Shown here in pieces: positions 44,596 to 52,793 of a stretch of DNA of 64,000 nucleotides. The position numbers and the translations under genes were made by a program. Every line of letters begins with the position of its first letter. Position 1 is the stretch's first letter. Location of the stretch: assembly GCF_010211745.1 (NCBI RefSeq), contig NZ_PDWQ01000003.1:310001-374000 (forward strand), given 5' to 3'. Source of the DNA: Pseudoxanthomonas kalamensis DSM 18571. Lineage in GTDB: Bacteria > Pseudomonadota > Gammaproteobacteria > Xanthomonadales > Xanthomonadaceae. The notes under the pieces are model-generated. The model did not search any database, was not told the origin of the DNA, and saw only the letters and a list, made by a program, of their open reading frames with translations.

Positions 44596-45249
44596 TCAGC
44601 GCAGGGCCAGCTCGTCGCGGACTTCCTTTTCACAATCGACGGCGTCATCCGGTTCCAGTGTGGCGTAGGGTTCGAATTGCGGCAGGCTGGCGGACAGTCG
44701 CTGCTGCGAATCGTATACCTTCGGCAGCTGTCGGCAGATATCGCGCACCATCGGCTCGATTTCCTGCTTGACCGTACGCTCGATCTTGCGCTCCAGGCTG
44801 CCGGTCAGACCACCAAAGATCAGGCTGAACAGCGACACGTCGGTGGCTTCCAGCGCGGCGTAGGCCACGCGCTCGCCGGCGTCGATGCCGGACTTGGCGA
44901 TGTCGATCACCAGTCCGCGGTAGGTCAGCAACTGCCGGCGTTGTGAGGCGGTGATGGCGACGGCCTTGCCGTCGAGCAGGAAATCGCCTTCCGGGGTGAT
45001 TTCGGCGGTGGGCAGGTCCACGTCCGGGTCGTGGGCGGCATCGTGGCGGCCGAAATGCAGGCCGTTGCCGACATCCAGGTTTTCCGTATCGAGTTCGCGT
45101 TTGGCGTTGGCGAGCTCTTCGCGGACTTCCTTGCGCGCATCGGCCATCTCCTGGCGGATCTCGGCGCGGATGCCGGACGGGGTTTCCTGGGCCTGAGCCG
45201 TCAGCGGCAACAGGGCGGCAAGGGCGAAGGCGAGGTGCTTGCGATTCAT
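44596..45249 (-). CDS. DUF2884-related secreted protein
   Basis: A 217-residue periplasmic protein with a cleavable signal (MNRKHLAFALAALLPLTAQAQ). It has a charged helical segment (AEIRQEMADARKEVREELAN), then AEITPEGDFLLDGKAVAITA, LLTYRGLVIDIAKSGIDAGE and ICRQLPKVYDSQQRLSASLP, which align with the DUF2884 lipoprotein downstream. The two are probably products of a tandem duplication in which only the downstream copy has a lipobox. Function unknown. Confidence 0.75.
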   Translation of the reverse strand: MNRKHLAFALAALLPLTAQAQETPSGIRAEIRQEMADARKEVREELANAKRELDTENLDVGNGLHFGRHDAAHDPDVDLPTAEITPEGDFLLDGKAVAITASQRRQLLTYRGLVIDIAKSGIDAGERVAYAALEATDVSLFSLIFGGLTGSLERKIERTVKQEIEPMVRDICRQLPKVYDSQQRLSASLPQFEPYATLEPDDAVDCEKEVRDELALR

Positions 45250-45317
45250 GGATTCACTCCGGAATGGCGGTATTGATCGCGCCGGTGGCGCGGATGGGTA
45301 CGGGTTTGCGAGAGGAA

Positions 45318-46130
45318 TCAGCGACGTGGCAGGTTGATCGGTCCGGTGACATCGTGCAGGCCGACGTCGCCGCTGCCGATCGAATCGACCGTGACGCCGC
45401 CGCGGGAGCCGCTGACGTCCAGGTCGCCGGACCCGATCGAGCGAACATGGACAAGCCCGTCGGCGCCGGAGACCTCCGCATCGCCCGAGCCGATCGAACC
45501 GATGTCCACGCTGCCGGCCACCTGTTGCAGGGTCAGGTCGCCGGAACCGATGCTGCCGACTTCGACATTCCCGCGCAGGCTTTTGGCCTCCAGATCGCCG
45601 GAACCGATCGACAGCACGTGCAGCGGGCCGACGTCGTCAAGCTCCAGGTCGCCGGAACCGATCTTGGCGGTGACCAGGCCGCGGATGCGGCTGGCCTGCA
45701 CGTCGCCGGAACCCAGGTCCACGCTCAGCGAGGCCGGGCCACTGACCGAGGCATCGCCGGAGCCGACCTGCAACTGCACCATCAGTTCGCGCGGAACCCC
45801 CGCCTGCAGTTGCAGGTAGGCGTAGTTGTTGCGCAGGAACACCCCCGAGGACTTGCCTTCGCGGTGCGCGCTGACGATCAGCTTGTCGCCTTGTCTGCGC
45901 TGTTCGACTACCAGTTGATCCAGATACGCCGGATCGGAGGCGTAGGCGCGGCCGCCGACGCGGTTGCCGCCATCGGCCACCAGCTTCAGCTCATGGTTGG
46001 CGATTTCGAAGCGGACGGTCTTCACCCCGTCCAGGTCGAGGCGCAGGTCCAGCGGCCGCGAGTGCTGGCACTCGTCGGCCAGCGCGACGCCGGGAAGCAG
46101 CAGCAGGGACAGCAGGATCGAACGATGCAT
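45318..46130 (-). CDS. DUF4097-type beta-repeat secreted protein with GSGD repeats
   Basis: A 270-residue exported protein (signal MHRSILLSLLLLPGVALA). After an N-terminal beta region (LDLRLDLDGVKTVRFEIANH) the C-terminal 150 residues are eight turns of an 18-19 residue repeat starting GSGD (for example GSGDLTLQQVAGSVDIGSI), predicted to form a beta-solenoid as in DUF4097/DUF2807 proteins. No enzyme motif is present. It sits 30 bases after the ABC permease in the same operon, suggesting an envelope role linked to the transporter. Confidence 0.82.
   Translation of the reverse strand: MHRSILLSLLLLPGVALADECQHSRPLDLRLDLDGVKTVRFEIANHELKLVADGGNRVGGRAYASDPAYLDQLVVEQRRQGDKLIVSAHREGKSSGVFLRNNYAYLQLQAGVPRELMVQLQVGSGDASVSGPASLSVDLGSGDVQASRIRGLVTAKIGSGDLELDDVGPLHVLSIGSGDLEAKSLRGNVEVGSIGSGDLTLQQVAGSVDIGSIGSGDAEVSGADGLVHVRSIGSGDLDVSGSRGGVTVDSIGSGDVGLHDVTGPINLPRR
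45335..45765 (-). repeat. in-frame 54/57-bp tandem repeats (GSGD units)
   Basis: Eight imperfect coding repeats of 51-57 bases, each with the conserved block gatcggttccggcgacct or a close variant on the minus strand, make up the 3' half of the DUF4097-type gene. Unit length is mostly 57 bases in the last four repeats and 54 earlier, which suggests recent expansion at the 3' end. Confidence 0.7.
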
Positions 46131-46160
46131 GATGAGGTCTCCGGTGAGGCGAAGGCGGGT

Positions 46161-47147
46161 TCAGCCTTCGTCGCGCCAGCGGCGCAGGTAGATGGCGGCG
46201 ACGATCAGGGCGATGCCCACGGCCGCGCCGATCCAGATGTCGGCATGGGCGAACACCTCCCAGCTGCGGGTCAGGTCGACCGCCTTGGCCAGTTCGTCCG
46301 GGGTGTTGATCTCCACGCTCGGATTCAGCGTGCCGTTGGACAGGGTCGGAACCCAGGTGCCCGGCGCCACGCTCAGCAGGCCGCGATAGGCCACCACGTA
46401 CCAGATGGTGTCGTGCGGGATGCGCACATTCGGCAGGATGCCCATCATGCTGACGGTGACGCAGCCCAGCAGCGGCACCAGCACTGCCCACAGGAACGGC
46501 TTGCTGCGTGCCCAGGCCGAACAGAACATCAGCCAGCCGACGGTCGGCAGCGCCCACAGCACGTAGACCGGCAGGCAGGCCAGCGCGCCGCCGACGATCC
46601 GCAACGGGTGCGAGTGGGTGAATACCGCCGTACTCGCGGGCAAACCATTGACGGTCAGGGTCAGCGCGGTCACCACCCACAGCGCCAGGCCGATCAGGAT
46701 GCCGATGCCGATGGCGATCACCGGCGCCAGCAGCAGCGCCCAGGCCGCCTTGGACAGCACCATGTCGCGGTCGGACAGCGGCAGCGACTTCCAGAACAGG
46801 ATGCTGCGGTCGCGGCGGTCGTCGTACAGGCTGCCCAGCGCGTAGAAGAACACCACGAAGGCCAGTACCGCGCAGGCCAGCATCACCCCGGCGAGCAGCA
46901 CGCCATCGCCGAAGCCGCCGATCGCCAGGTTGATCTTGTCCGGCGCATCGTCGATGACGAAGCCGCTGTCGCCGGCGGCGCGGCGGCCGGCGATGCTGCC
47001 GATGATCGCCAGCAAAGTGAACAGGGCGGTGATGATGATGCCGGTGATGGCCGGGGCCCACAGGAAGCCGCCGCGGTTCTCCCAGAACTCGCGCTTCAGC
47101 AGCCATTTCATCGTTTGCGTCTTGTGCGGAGTGGTGACGGCGTTCAT
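46161..47147 (-). CDS. ABC transporter permease (ABC-2 type)
   Basis: A 328-residue membrane protein. Hydrophobic segments include APAITGIIITALFTLLAIIG, GVMLACAVLAFVVFFYALGS, APVIAIGIGILIGLALWVVT, IVGGALACLPVYVLWALPTV, FLWAVLVPLLGCVTVSMMGI and the C-terminal IWIGAAVGIALIVAAIYL. The DDRRDRSILFWKSLPLSDRD loop is typical of ABC-2 permeases. The start at 47147 overlaps the ATPase stop by four bases (ATGA). The substrate is unknown; relatives export peptides or act in envelope stress. Confidence 0.88.
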   Translation of the reverse strand: MNAVTTPHKTQTMKWLLKREFWENRGGFLWAPAITGIIITALFTLLAIIGSIAGRRAAGDSGFVIDDAPDKINLAIGGFGDGVLLAGVMLACAVLAFVVFFYALGSLYDDRRDRSILFWKSLPLSDRDMVLSKAAWALLLAPVIAIGIGILIGLALWVVTALTLTVNGLPASTAVFTHSHPLRIVGGALACLPVYVLWALPTVGWLMFCSAWARSKPFLWAVLVPLLGCVTVSMMGILPNVRIPHDTIWYVVAYRGLLSVAPGTWVPTLSNGTLNPSVEINTPDELAKAVDLTRSWEVFAHADIWIGAAVGIALIVAAIYLRRWRDEG

Positions 47148-48028
47148 GCGTAGGTTCCTTTCATGATGGCCACGAACAGGTCGGCCAGGCCGGGGGCGCG
47201 GGTTTCGCCGAGCGCGGCGAGGCGTTCGCGCGGCACGCCGTCGAACAGCAGCACGGTCTTGCCGAACGGCAGGGCGCGCTCGTCGATCGGCTGCAGGCTG
47301 CGCGCCTCGGCGACGGTGTCGGGCGAGACCAGCACTTCGGTGTAGCGGTCGGCGACTTCGTCCATCTGCGCGGTCAGGGCGATCTTGCCGTCGCGGATGA
47401 ACATCACGTCGGTGAGGATGTGCTCGATCTCCTCGACCTGGTGGGTGGTGACCAGGATGGTCTTGTTCTCGTCGAAGTAGTCCTCCAGCAGGCGCTGGTA
47501 GAACTGCTTGCGGTACAGGATGTCCAGGCCCAGGGTCGGTTCGTCCAGCACCAGCAGACGCGCGTCGATGGCCATCACCAGCGCCAGGTGCAGCTGCACG
47601 ATCATGCCCTTGGACATCTCGCGCACGCGCAGGTTGGGGCCCAGCTGGGTGCCGGCGAGGAAGCGTTCGCACTTGGCGCGGTCGAAACGCGGGTGCACGC
47701 CCTCGACGAAGTCGATCGCCTCCTTGACCCGCATCCAGCGCGGCAGCACGGCGACATCGGCGATGAAGCAGACCTGCTCCATCAACTCGTCGCGCTGGCT
47801 GCGCGGGTCCAGGCCCAGCACCTTCAGCTCGCCTTCGAACGGGATCAGGCCGAGGATGGCTTTCAGCGCGGTGGTCTTGCCGGCGCCGTTGGGGCCGATC
47901 AGGCCGACGATGCGGCCGCTGTCGATGCCGAAGGCGGTATCGTCCAGCGCCAGCTTGTTCTTGTAGTGCTTGCGCAGGCCGCGGGCGGAAACCACCTGCG
48001 CGGCGTCTTGATTGGTGACGGCGTTCAC
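47144..48028 (-). CDS. ABC transporter ATP-binding protein
   Basis: A 294-residue single-domain ATPase partnering the overlapping permease. Walker A is GPNGAGKTTALKA, the signature is degenerate (REMSKGMIVQLHLALVMA instead of LSGGQ), Walker B is RLLVLDEPTLGLDILYRK and the H-loop is LVTTHQVEEIEH. The start is GTG at 48028, overlapping the GntR stop (GTGA). The first residues, MNAVTNQD, resemble the permease start MNAVTTPH. The MSKGM signature is common in the YtrB/CcmA-like export group. Confidence 0.9.
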   Translation of the reverse strand: MNAVTNQDAAQVVSARGLRKHYKNKLALDDTAFGIDSGRIVGLIGPNGAGKTTALKAILGLIPFEGELKVLGLDPRSQRDELMEQVCFIADVAVLPRWMRVKEAIDFVEGVHPRFDRAKCERFLAGTQLGPNLRVREMSKGMIVQLHLALVMAIDARLLVLDEPTLGLDILYRKQFYQRLLEDYFDENKTILVTTHQVEEIEHILTDVMFIRDGKIALTAQMDEVADRYTEVLVSPDTVAEARSLQPIDERALPFGKTVLLFDGVPRERLAALGETRAPGLADLFVAIMKGTYA

Positions 48029-48393
48029 TTGTCGTTCCCCTTGATCAGGTCTTCTGCGGAAAGGCCGAGGCGCTGGATGCGTTCGGCCACGGCGGGCCAT
48101 TCTTCGGTCAGGAAGCGCTCGCGCTCGTTGGCCAGCAGCTTCTTCGAGGCTTCTTCGGTGACGAACATGCCCAAGCCGCGGCGCTTCTCGACCAGGGCCT
48201 CGTCGGCCAGTTCCTGGTAGGCGCGCGATACGGTGATCGGGTTGAGCTGGTATTCGGCGGCCACCTGGCGGACCGAAGGCAGGGCGTCGCCCGGCTTCAG
48301 CAGACCGTCCAGCATCATCGCGATCACGCGATCCTTCAGCTGGCGGTAGATCGGAGCGCCATCGCTCCACTGGATGGAAGTCAGGGTCATCAT
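48025..48393 (-). CDS. GntR-family regulator, YtrA subfamily
   Basis: A 122-residue repressor-type regulator. The winged helix-turn-helix is complete (PIYRQLKDRVIAMMLDGLLK, then ALPSVRQVAAEYQLNPITVS), but the C-terminal effector domain is only a short two-helix stretch, as in YtrA. It sits directly upstream of the ABC genes it presumably controls, overlapping the ATPase start. A 10+6+10 palindrome over the operon promoter (48667-48692) is its likely operator. The ATG at 48393 is followed by a second ATG at 48390; either could be used. Confidence 0.9.
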   Translation of the reverse strand: MMTLTSIQWSDGAPIYRQLKDRVIAMMLDGLLKPGDALPSVRQVAAEYQLNPITVSRAYQELADEALVEKRRGLGMFVTEEASKKLLANERERFLTEEWPAVAERIQRLGLSAEDLIKGNDK

Positions 48394-48395
48394 GG

Positions 48396-48644
48396 TCAAC
48401 CCCTGGGGCGCAGCGACTGCGCGAACGAGAAGTACGGCATGGCCAGCGAGCCGCGACGGTGGCGGCGCGGACGGGCGTCCTTCGGTGCCGGTTCGCCGGC
48501 GTCGGCATCCGGAAACTGTATGCCGGACGTCGAGGACCGCGCTTCGACATTCGATCCGTCGATAGCGGCTACCATGCCCAGAACGGTCAGCGCGATGGCC
48601 GCGCCGAAGACCGGTAGCCGGTGGAGATATCCTGACTTCTTCAT
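48396..48644 (-). CDS. small predicted membrane/exported protein
   Basis: An 82-residue unrecognised protein heading the GntR-ABC operon. It has a basic N-terminus and one hydrophobic segment (LPVFGAAIALTVLGMVAAI), a polar stretch, then a basic patch PRRHRRG. A strong GGGGGGAG lies 5 bases before the ATG, and its stop is 3 bases from the GntR start, so it is probably translated and coupled. It may be a small accessory of the transporter; that is inference. Confidence 0.6.
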   Translation of the reverse strand: MKKSGYLHRLPVFGAAIALTVLGMVAAIDGSNVEARSSTSGIQFPDADAGEPAPKDARPRRHRRGSLAMPYFSFAQSLRPRG

Positions 48645-48666
48645 TGGGCTCCCCCCTGAGGGTGAG

Positions 48667-48708
48667 TGGTGTTGTATTCAACTATAACACCAGAACACAT
48701 GAAGTCAA
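48667..48708 (-). promoter_or_regulatory. operon promoter overlapped by a GntR-type operator
   Basis: On the minus strand TTGACT (48708-48703) and TATAGT (48686-48681) form a promoter with a 16-base spacer. Over the -10 lies a palindrome of arms TGGTGTTGTA (48667-48676) and TATAACACCA (48683-48692), nine of ten bases matching, separated by six bases. The layout fits autorepression by the YtrA-like regulator. Confidence 0.75.
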
Positions 48709-48779
48709 CACGTCGATGACGGATTCGTGACCCAACTGAAGACATAGATGATCCGGGCCAGACAGGAAGACACATAATA

Positions 48780-49334
48780 ATGTTCAAGTTGTTGAAAACA
48801 ATCGGGTTTGTTCTGATGGTCGGGGCCGCAACCACGGCGACGGCCGGGGATCTGCTGGACCTGGAGTACCGGCCGCTGGCCGGAAACACCCCGGTCAACC
48901 TGAAGCAGGCCTATGCCGGGCAGGTGCTGCTGGTGGTCAACACGGCCAGCAAGTGCGGATACACGCCTCAATACGAGGGGCTGGAGGCACTGCATCAGCA
49001 CTATGCGCCGCAGGGATTTGCCGTGCTCGGCTTCCCGTCGAACGACTTCAAGGGGCAGGAGCCCGGCAGCGAGGATCAGATCCGCGAATTCTGCACACTG
49101 ACCTACGGGGTCAAGTTCCCGATGTTCGAGAAGGTGCATGTGACCGGGGCGGAGGCGACTCCGCTGTACCGGGAATTGAAGGCGACCACGGGCGTCGAGC
49201 CGGGCTGGAATTTTCACAAGTACCTGATCGGTCGCGACGGCAAGGTGGTGGCCCAGTTCCCGAGCAAGGTCAAACCGGATGCGCCGGAATTGGTGAATGC
49301 GATCGAACGCGAGCTGAAAGCCGCGCGGCCGTAG
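48780..49334 (+). CDS. periplasmic glutathione peroxidase family protein
   Basis: A 184-residue thiol peroxidase of the glutathione peroxidase family with an export signal (MFKLLKTIGFVLMVGAATTATA). The peroxidatic cysteine is in VNTASKCGYTPQYEGL, in place of selenocysteine; the conserved Gln and Trp/Asn regions appear as LGFPSNDFKGQEPGS and EPGWNFHKYLIGRDGKV. Bacterial enzymes of this kind often use thioredoxin; the periplasmic reductant here is unknown. AGGAAGA lies 11 bases before the ATG. It diverges from the GntR operon. Confidence 0.93.
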   Translation: MFKLLKTIGFVLMVGAATTATAGDLLDLEYRPLAGNTPVNLKQAYAGQVLLVVNTASKCGYTPQYEGLEALHQHYAPQGFAVLGFPSNDFKGQEPGSEDQIREFCTLTYGVKFPMFEKVHVTGAEATPLYRELKATTGVEPGWNFHKYLIGRDGKVVAQFPSKVKPDAPELVNAIERELKAARP

Positions 49335-49418
49335 CGTGGCGGTGGCTGCAGGCAGGGGCGTCCATGCGACAATGACGGCTTCGCGCCGGCCCCGGCGCAT
49401 CAGCAGAGAGACAAGGCA

Positions 49419-50342
49419 ATGAAGCAGTGGGTACGCAGCGCCGCGCTGGCCGCCGTCTGGGCGACGACGCTGGCGGCTACGGGCGCGATGGCGCAGGACA
49501 AGATCAGCCTGGACAGCGAGCGCGACCAGGTCAGCTATGCGATGGGCATGGACGTGGCCAATTCGTTCCAGCCGGTCGCGCCGTTCCTGGACCTGGCGGC
49601 GTTCGAACGTGGGTTGAAGCAGATCTTCGCCGGCGGCAAACCGACCCTGCCCGAAGCCGAGGTCAAGGCGGTGGATGCCGCCCTGCGCGAGAACATCGCC
49701 GCCAGCCAGGGCGTGCCGATGCCCGGCAAGCCGCCCGGCAGCCAGCCCGCGGCGGTCGACAAGACCAAGGTCGGCCTGATGCTGGCCGAACGGGTGGTGG
49801 CGCCGTCGTTGGCGCCGCTGAAGGACGACATCGACTTGCCGGTGCTGATCCAGGCCATGCGCAGCAGTTTCGCCAAGCAGCCGATGCTGCTGACCCCGGT
49901 GCAGGCGCAAGCCGCGATGGAAGCCTACACGACCCGCAAGCACAGCGAGCTTGGCGCGAAGAATCGCAGCGAGGGCGCGGCCTTCCTGTCCGAGAACAAG
50001 AACCGCAAGGGCGTGATCACCACGCCGTCGGGCCTGCAGTACATGGTGCTGCGCCAGGGCAACGGTCCGCGTCCGACCGCCGGCAGCAAGGTGCGGGTCA
50101 ACTACGAAGGCAAGCTGCTGGACGGAAGCGTGTTCGACAGTTCGTACGCGCGCGGGACGCCGGCCGACTTTCCGCTGAATTCGGTGATCGCCGGCTGGAC
50201 CGAAGGCCTGCAGTTGATGCCGGTCGGCGCCAAGTACCGCTTCTGGATTCCATCCAGCCTGGCCTATGGCGAGAACGGCAATCCCGGCATCGGTCCCGAT
50301 GCGATGCTGACCTTCGACGTCGAGCTGATCAACATCCTCTGA
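49419..50342 (+). CDS. FKBP-type peptidyl-prolyl isomerase, secreted
   Basis: A 307-residue Mip/FkpA-like isomerase that speeds folding of periplasmic proteins. It has a signal peptide (MKQWVRSAALAAVWATTLAATGAMAQ) and an N-terminal dimerisation domain (SYAMGMDVANSF...ERGLKQIFAG). A second, partial copy of that helical unit occurs around residues 100-170. The C-terminal FKBP domain is LQYMVLRQGNGPRPTAGSKV to LTFDVELINI, with the active-site stretch GWTEGLQLMPVGAKYRFWIP. It is followed after 89 bases by a second FKBP gene. Confidence 0.93.
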   Translation: MKQWVRSAALAAVWATTLAATGAMAQDKISLDSERDQVSYAMGMDVANSFQPVAPFLDLAAFERGLKQIFAGGKPTLPEAEVKAVDAALRENIAASQGVPMPGKPPGSQPAAVDKTKVGLMLAERVVAPSLAPLKDDIDLPVLIQAMRSSFAKQPMLLTPVQAQAAMEAYTTRKHSELGAKNRSEGAAFLSENKNRKGVITTPSGLQYMVLRQGNGPRPTAGSKVRVNYEGKLLDGSVFDSSYARGTPADFPLNSVIAGWTEGLQLMPVGAKYRFWIPSSLAYGENGNPGIGPDAMLTFDVELINIL

Positions 50343-50351
50343 CCGTCCGCG

Positions 50352-50383
50352 CCGACGGCTCCGGGCGTCGTCCCGGCCGTCGG
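50352..50383. other. hairpin between the two FKBP genes
   Basis: CCGACGGC (50352-50359) pairs with GCCGTCGG (50376-50383), with an inner CGGG/CCCG stem. No T-tract follows, so it may attenuate or stabilise rather than terminate. Confidence 0.35.
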
Positions 50384-50431
50384 GGCCGCTGCCGGTTCCC
50401 TTGCAAGACATTCCTTCCGGAGTCCCAGACT

Positions 50432-51175
50432 TTGAACATCATTCCCCTGCATGCGGCCCGCACCGCGGCGCTTTCCCTCGCGCTGCTGGGCCTGCTGGCC
50501 TGCCAGCCCGCTTCCGGCGACAAGTCCGCGGCCGCGCCCGTCACCATCGACGACCTGAAGACCGACAAGGACAAGGCCAGCTACCTGATCGGCCGCGAGA
50601 TCGGCGAATCACTGAAACTGGCCGGCGACGAGATCGATCTGGATACCGTGTTCCGCGCCGCCCGCGAAAGCGTGGACGGCAAGGAATCCGTCATCGACGA
50701 GGCGCAGACTGCACAGGTGATGCAGGCATTCGGCGAGCGTTTGCAGGCCCGGCACCTGGCCGAGGCCGAGGCGACCAAGGGCAAGAACGCCGAGGAAGGC
50801 CGTGCCTTCCTGGCCGCCAACGGCAGCAAGCCCGGCGTGGTGACCACGGCTTCGGGCCTGCAGTACCAGGTGCTGAGCGAAGGCAAGGGTGCCAAGCCCA
50901 AGGCCGGCGACAACGTGCGCGTGCACTATGCCGGCACCCTGCTGGACGGCAGCACCTTCGACAGTTCGTATGATCGCGGCGCGCCGGTGGAATTCGCCTT
51001 GTCGCAGGTCGTGCCGGGTTGGCAGGAAGGCCTGCAACTGATGCCGGTGGGCAGCAAGTACCGCCTGTGGATCCCCGGCGAGCTCGGTTACGGCGAAGAA
51101 GGCACGCCGGGCGGCCCGATCGGTCCGAACCAGACCCTGGTGTTCGACGTCGAGCTGCTCGATATCGTGAAGTGA
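50432..51175 (+). CDS. FKBP-type peptidyl-prolyl isomerase, lipoprotein
   Basis: A 247-residue Mip-like isomerase. The start is TTG at 50432 after GGAG; it begins a lipoprotein signal ending LGLLAC. The dimerisation domain (KASYLIGREIGESLKLAG) leads through a long helix to the FKBP domain (LQYQVLSEGKGAKPKAGDNV, GWQEGLQLMPVGSKYRLWIP, GPNQTLVFDVELLDI). It shares the domain layout of the preceding FKBP gene but is lipidated rather than soluble, so the pair probably covers membrane-bound and free periplasmic pools. Confidence 0.92.
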   Translation: MNIIPLHAARTAALSLALLGLLACQPASGDKSAAAPVTIDDLKTDKDKASYLIGREIGESLKLAGDEIDLDTVFRAARESVDGKESVIDEAQTAQVMQAFGERLQARHLAEAEATKGKNAEEGRAFLAANGSKPGVVTTASGLQYQVLSEGKGAKPKAGDNVRVHYAGTLLDGSTFDSSYDRGAPVEFALSQVVPGWQEGLQLMPVGSKYRLWIPGELGYGEEGTPGGPIGPNQTLVFDVELLDIVK

Positions 51176-51199
51176 TGCAGGAAGCCTGAGGAGAATCGG

Positions 51200-52546
51200 A
51201 TGCGCGTTGCGATCTTCGGTACCGGTTATGTGGGACTGGTGACCGGCACCTGCCTGGCCGAGGTCGGCCATGACGTGGTCTGCGTGGACGTGGACCAGGA
51301 CAAGATCGACGGGCTGAACCGCGGTATTGTCCCGATCTACGAGCCCGGCCTGGAGTCGATGGTCAAGGCCAATCACGCGGCCGGGCGGTTGGCTTTCACT
51401 ACCGACGCCGCAGCGGCGATCGCGCACGGCGAGGTCGTGTTCATCGCCGTCGGCACGCCGCCGGACGAGGACGGCAGCGCCGACCTGCAGTACGTGCTGG
51501 CGGTGGCGCGGACCATCGGCCGGCACCTGACGCGGCCGGCGGTGGTGGTCGACAAGTCCACCGTGCCGGTCGGCACCGCCGACAAGGTCCGCGGGGCGAT
51601 CGCCGCCGAACTGGCGGCGCGCGGCAGCGACATCGTTTTCGACGTGGTATCCAATCCGGAATTCCTCAAGGAAGGCGCGGCGGTCGAGGACTGCATGCGC
51701 CCGGACCGCATCGTCATCGGCACCGACAATGCGGCGTCGGTCGAGAAGCTCAAGCGCCTGTACGCGCCGTTCAACCGCAACCACGACCGCATCGTGGCGA
51801 TGGACGTGCGTTCGGCGGAACTGACCAAGTACGCCGCCAATGCGATGCTGGCGACCAAGATCAGCTTCATGAACGAGGTCGCCAACATCGCCGAGAAGGT
51901 CGGGGCCGACATCGAGAAGGTCCGCCAGGGCATCGGTTCGGACCCGCGCATCGGCTGGCACTTCATCTATCCCGGTGCCGGCTACGGCGGTTCGTGCTTC
52001 CCCAAGGACGTACAGGCGCTGGCGCGCACCTCGGCCCAGCACGGCCACTCGCCGCTGCTGCTGCAGGCGGTGGAGCAGGTCAACGAGCGGCAGAAGGGAC
52101 ACCTGTTCGAGCTGATCGAGCGCCACTACGGCGGTGCCGCGGCGCTGCGCGGCAAGACCTTCGCGGTGTGGGGGCTGGCGTTCAAGCCCAATACCGACGA
52201 CATGCGCGAGGCGTCCAGCCGGCGCCTGCTGGCGCAATTGTGGGAAGCCGGTGCGCGGGTGCGCGCTTACGACCCGGAAGCGCGGCAGGAAGCGGCGCGG
52301 ATCTTCGGCCAGCGCGATGACCTGCTCCTGTGCGAAAGCGTCGGCGACACCCTGTCCGGCGCCGATGCGCTGGTGGTGGTCACCGAGTGGAAGCAGTTCC
52401 GCAGCCCCGATTTCGCGCGTCTGGCCGAAAGCCTGGCGGACAAGGCGATCTTCGACGGGCGCAATCTGTACGAACCGGACGAGGTCGAGGCCGGCGGGCT
52501 GGCCTACTACGGCATCGGGCGGGGGCGGTCGATCCATGCAGCATGA
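51200..52546 (+). CDS. ugd: UDP-glucose 6-dehydrogenase
   Basis: Oxidises UDP-glucose to UDP-glucuronate in two NAD-dependent steps, for exopolysaccharide or lipid A/LPS sugar supply. The 448-residue protein has the NAD fold [20 protein letters not shown], the [12 protein letters not shown] motif, [20 protein letters not shown] and the catalytic cysteine in [35 protein letters not shown] opens the C-terminal domain. A GAGGAG precedes the ATG. Its 3' end overlaps slyX by 11 bases. Confidence 0.97.
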   Translation: MRVAIFGTGYVGLVTGTCLAEVGHDVVCVDVDQDKIDGLNRGIVPIYEPGLESMVKANHAAGRLAFTTDAAAAIAHGEVVFIAVGTPPDEDGSADLQYVLAVARTIGRHLTRPAVVVDKSTVPVGTADKVRGAIAAELAARGSDIVFDVVSNPEFLKEGAAVEDCMRPDRIVIGTDNAASVEKLKRLYAPFNRNHDRIVAMDVRSAELTKYAANAMLATKISFMNEVANIAEKVGADIEKVRQGIGSDPRIGWHFIYPGAGYGGSCFPKDVQALARTSAQHGHSPLLLQAVEQVNERQKGHLFELIERHYGGAAALRGKTFAVWGLAFKPNTDDMREASSRRLLAQLWEAGARVRAYDPEARQEAARIFGQRDDLLLCESVGDTLSGADALVVVTEWKQFRSPDFARLAESLADKAIFDGRNLYEPDEVEAGGLAYYGIGRGRSIHAA

Positions 52547-52772
52547 AGCGCCCTCGCGCGAGCGCTCGCTGGAACAGCGCCTGATCGAACTGGAAACCCG
52601 CCTGGCCTTCCAGGAACAGGCCATGCTTGAACTCAGCGAGGTGCTGGCCGAGGCCCGTGCCGAAAGCGGCCGCAACAGCGAGACGCTGCGGCACCTGCTG
52701 GCTGACCTGCGCAAGGTGCGCAGCGAGTTGTACGCTTCGCCGCAGGACGAGCCGCCGCCACCGCATTACTGA
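52536..52772 (+). CDS. slyX: SlyX family protein
   Basis: A 78-residue coiled-coil protein of the SlyX family: [20 protein letters not shown] followed by [20 protein letters not shown], with the usual C-terminal DEPPPPHY. The Pro-rich C-terminus ending in PPHY is a strong family mark. Function is unknown; in E. coli slyX lies near slyD, an FKBP-type isomerase, and here two FKBP genes lie just upstream of ugd. It starts within ugd. Confidence 0.93.
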   Translation: MQHEAPSRERSLEQRLIELETRLAFQEQAMLELSEVLAEARAESGRNSETLRHLLADLRKVRSELYASPQDEPPPPHY

Positions 52773-52793
52773 TCGACGATCCTTCCGTCAGCC

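Noticed and set aside
45335-45765. CRISPR-like array of regularly spaced repeats
   Set aside because: The repeats are in-frame coding units (GSGD turns) of variable sequence with no distinct spacers and no cas genes.
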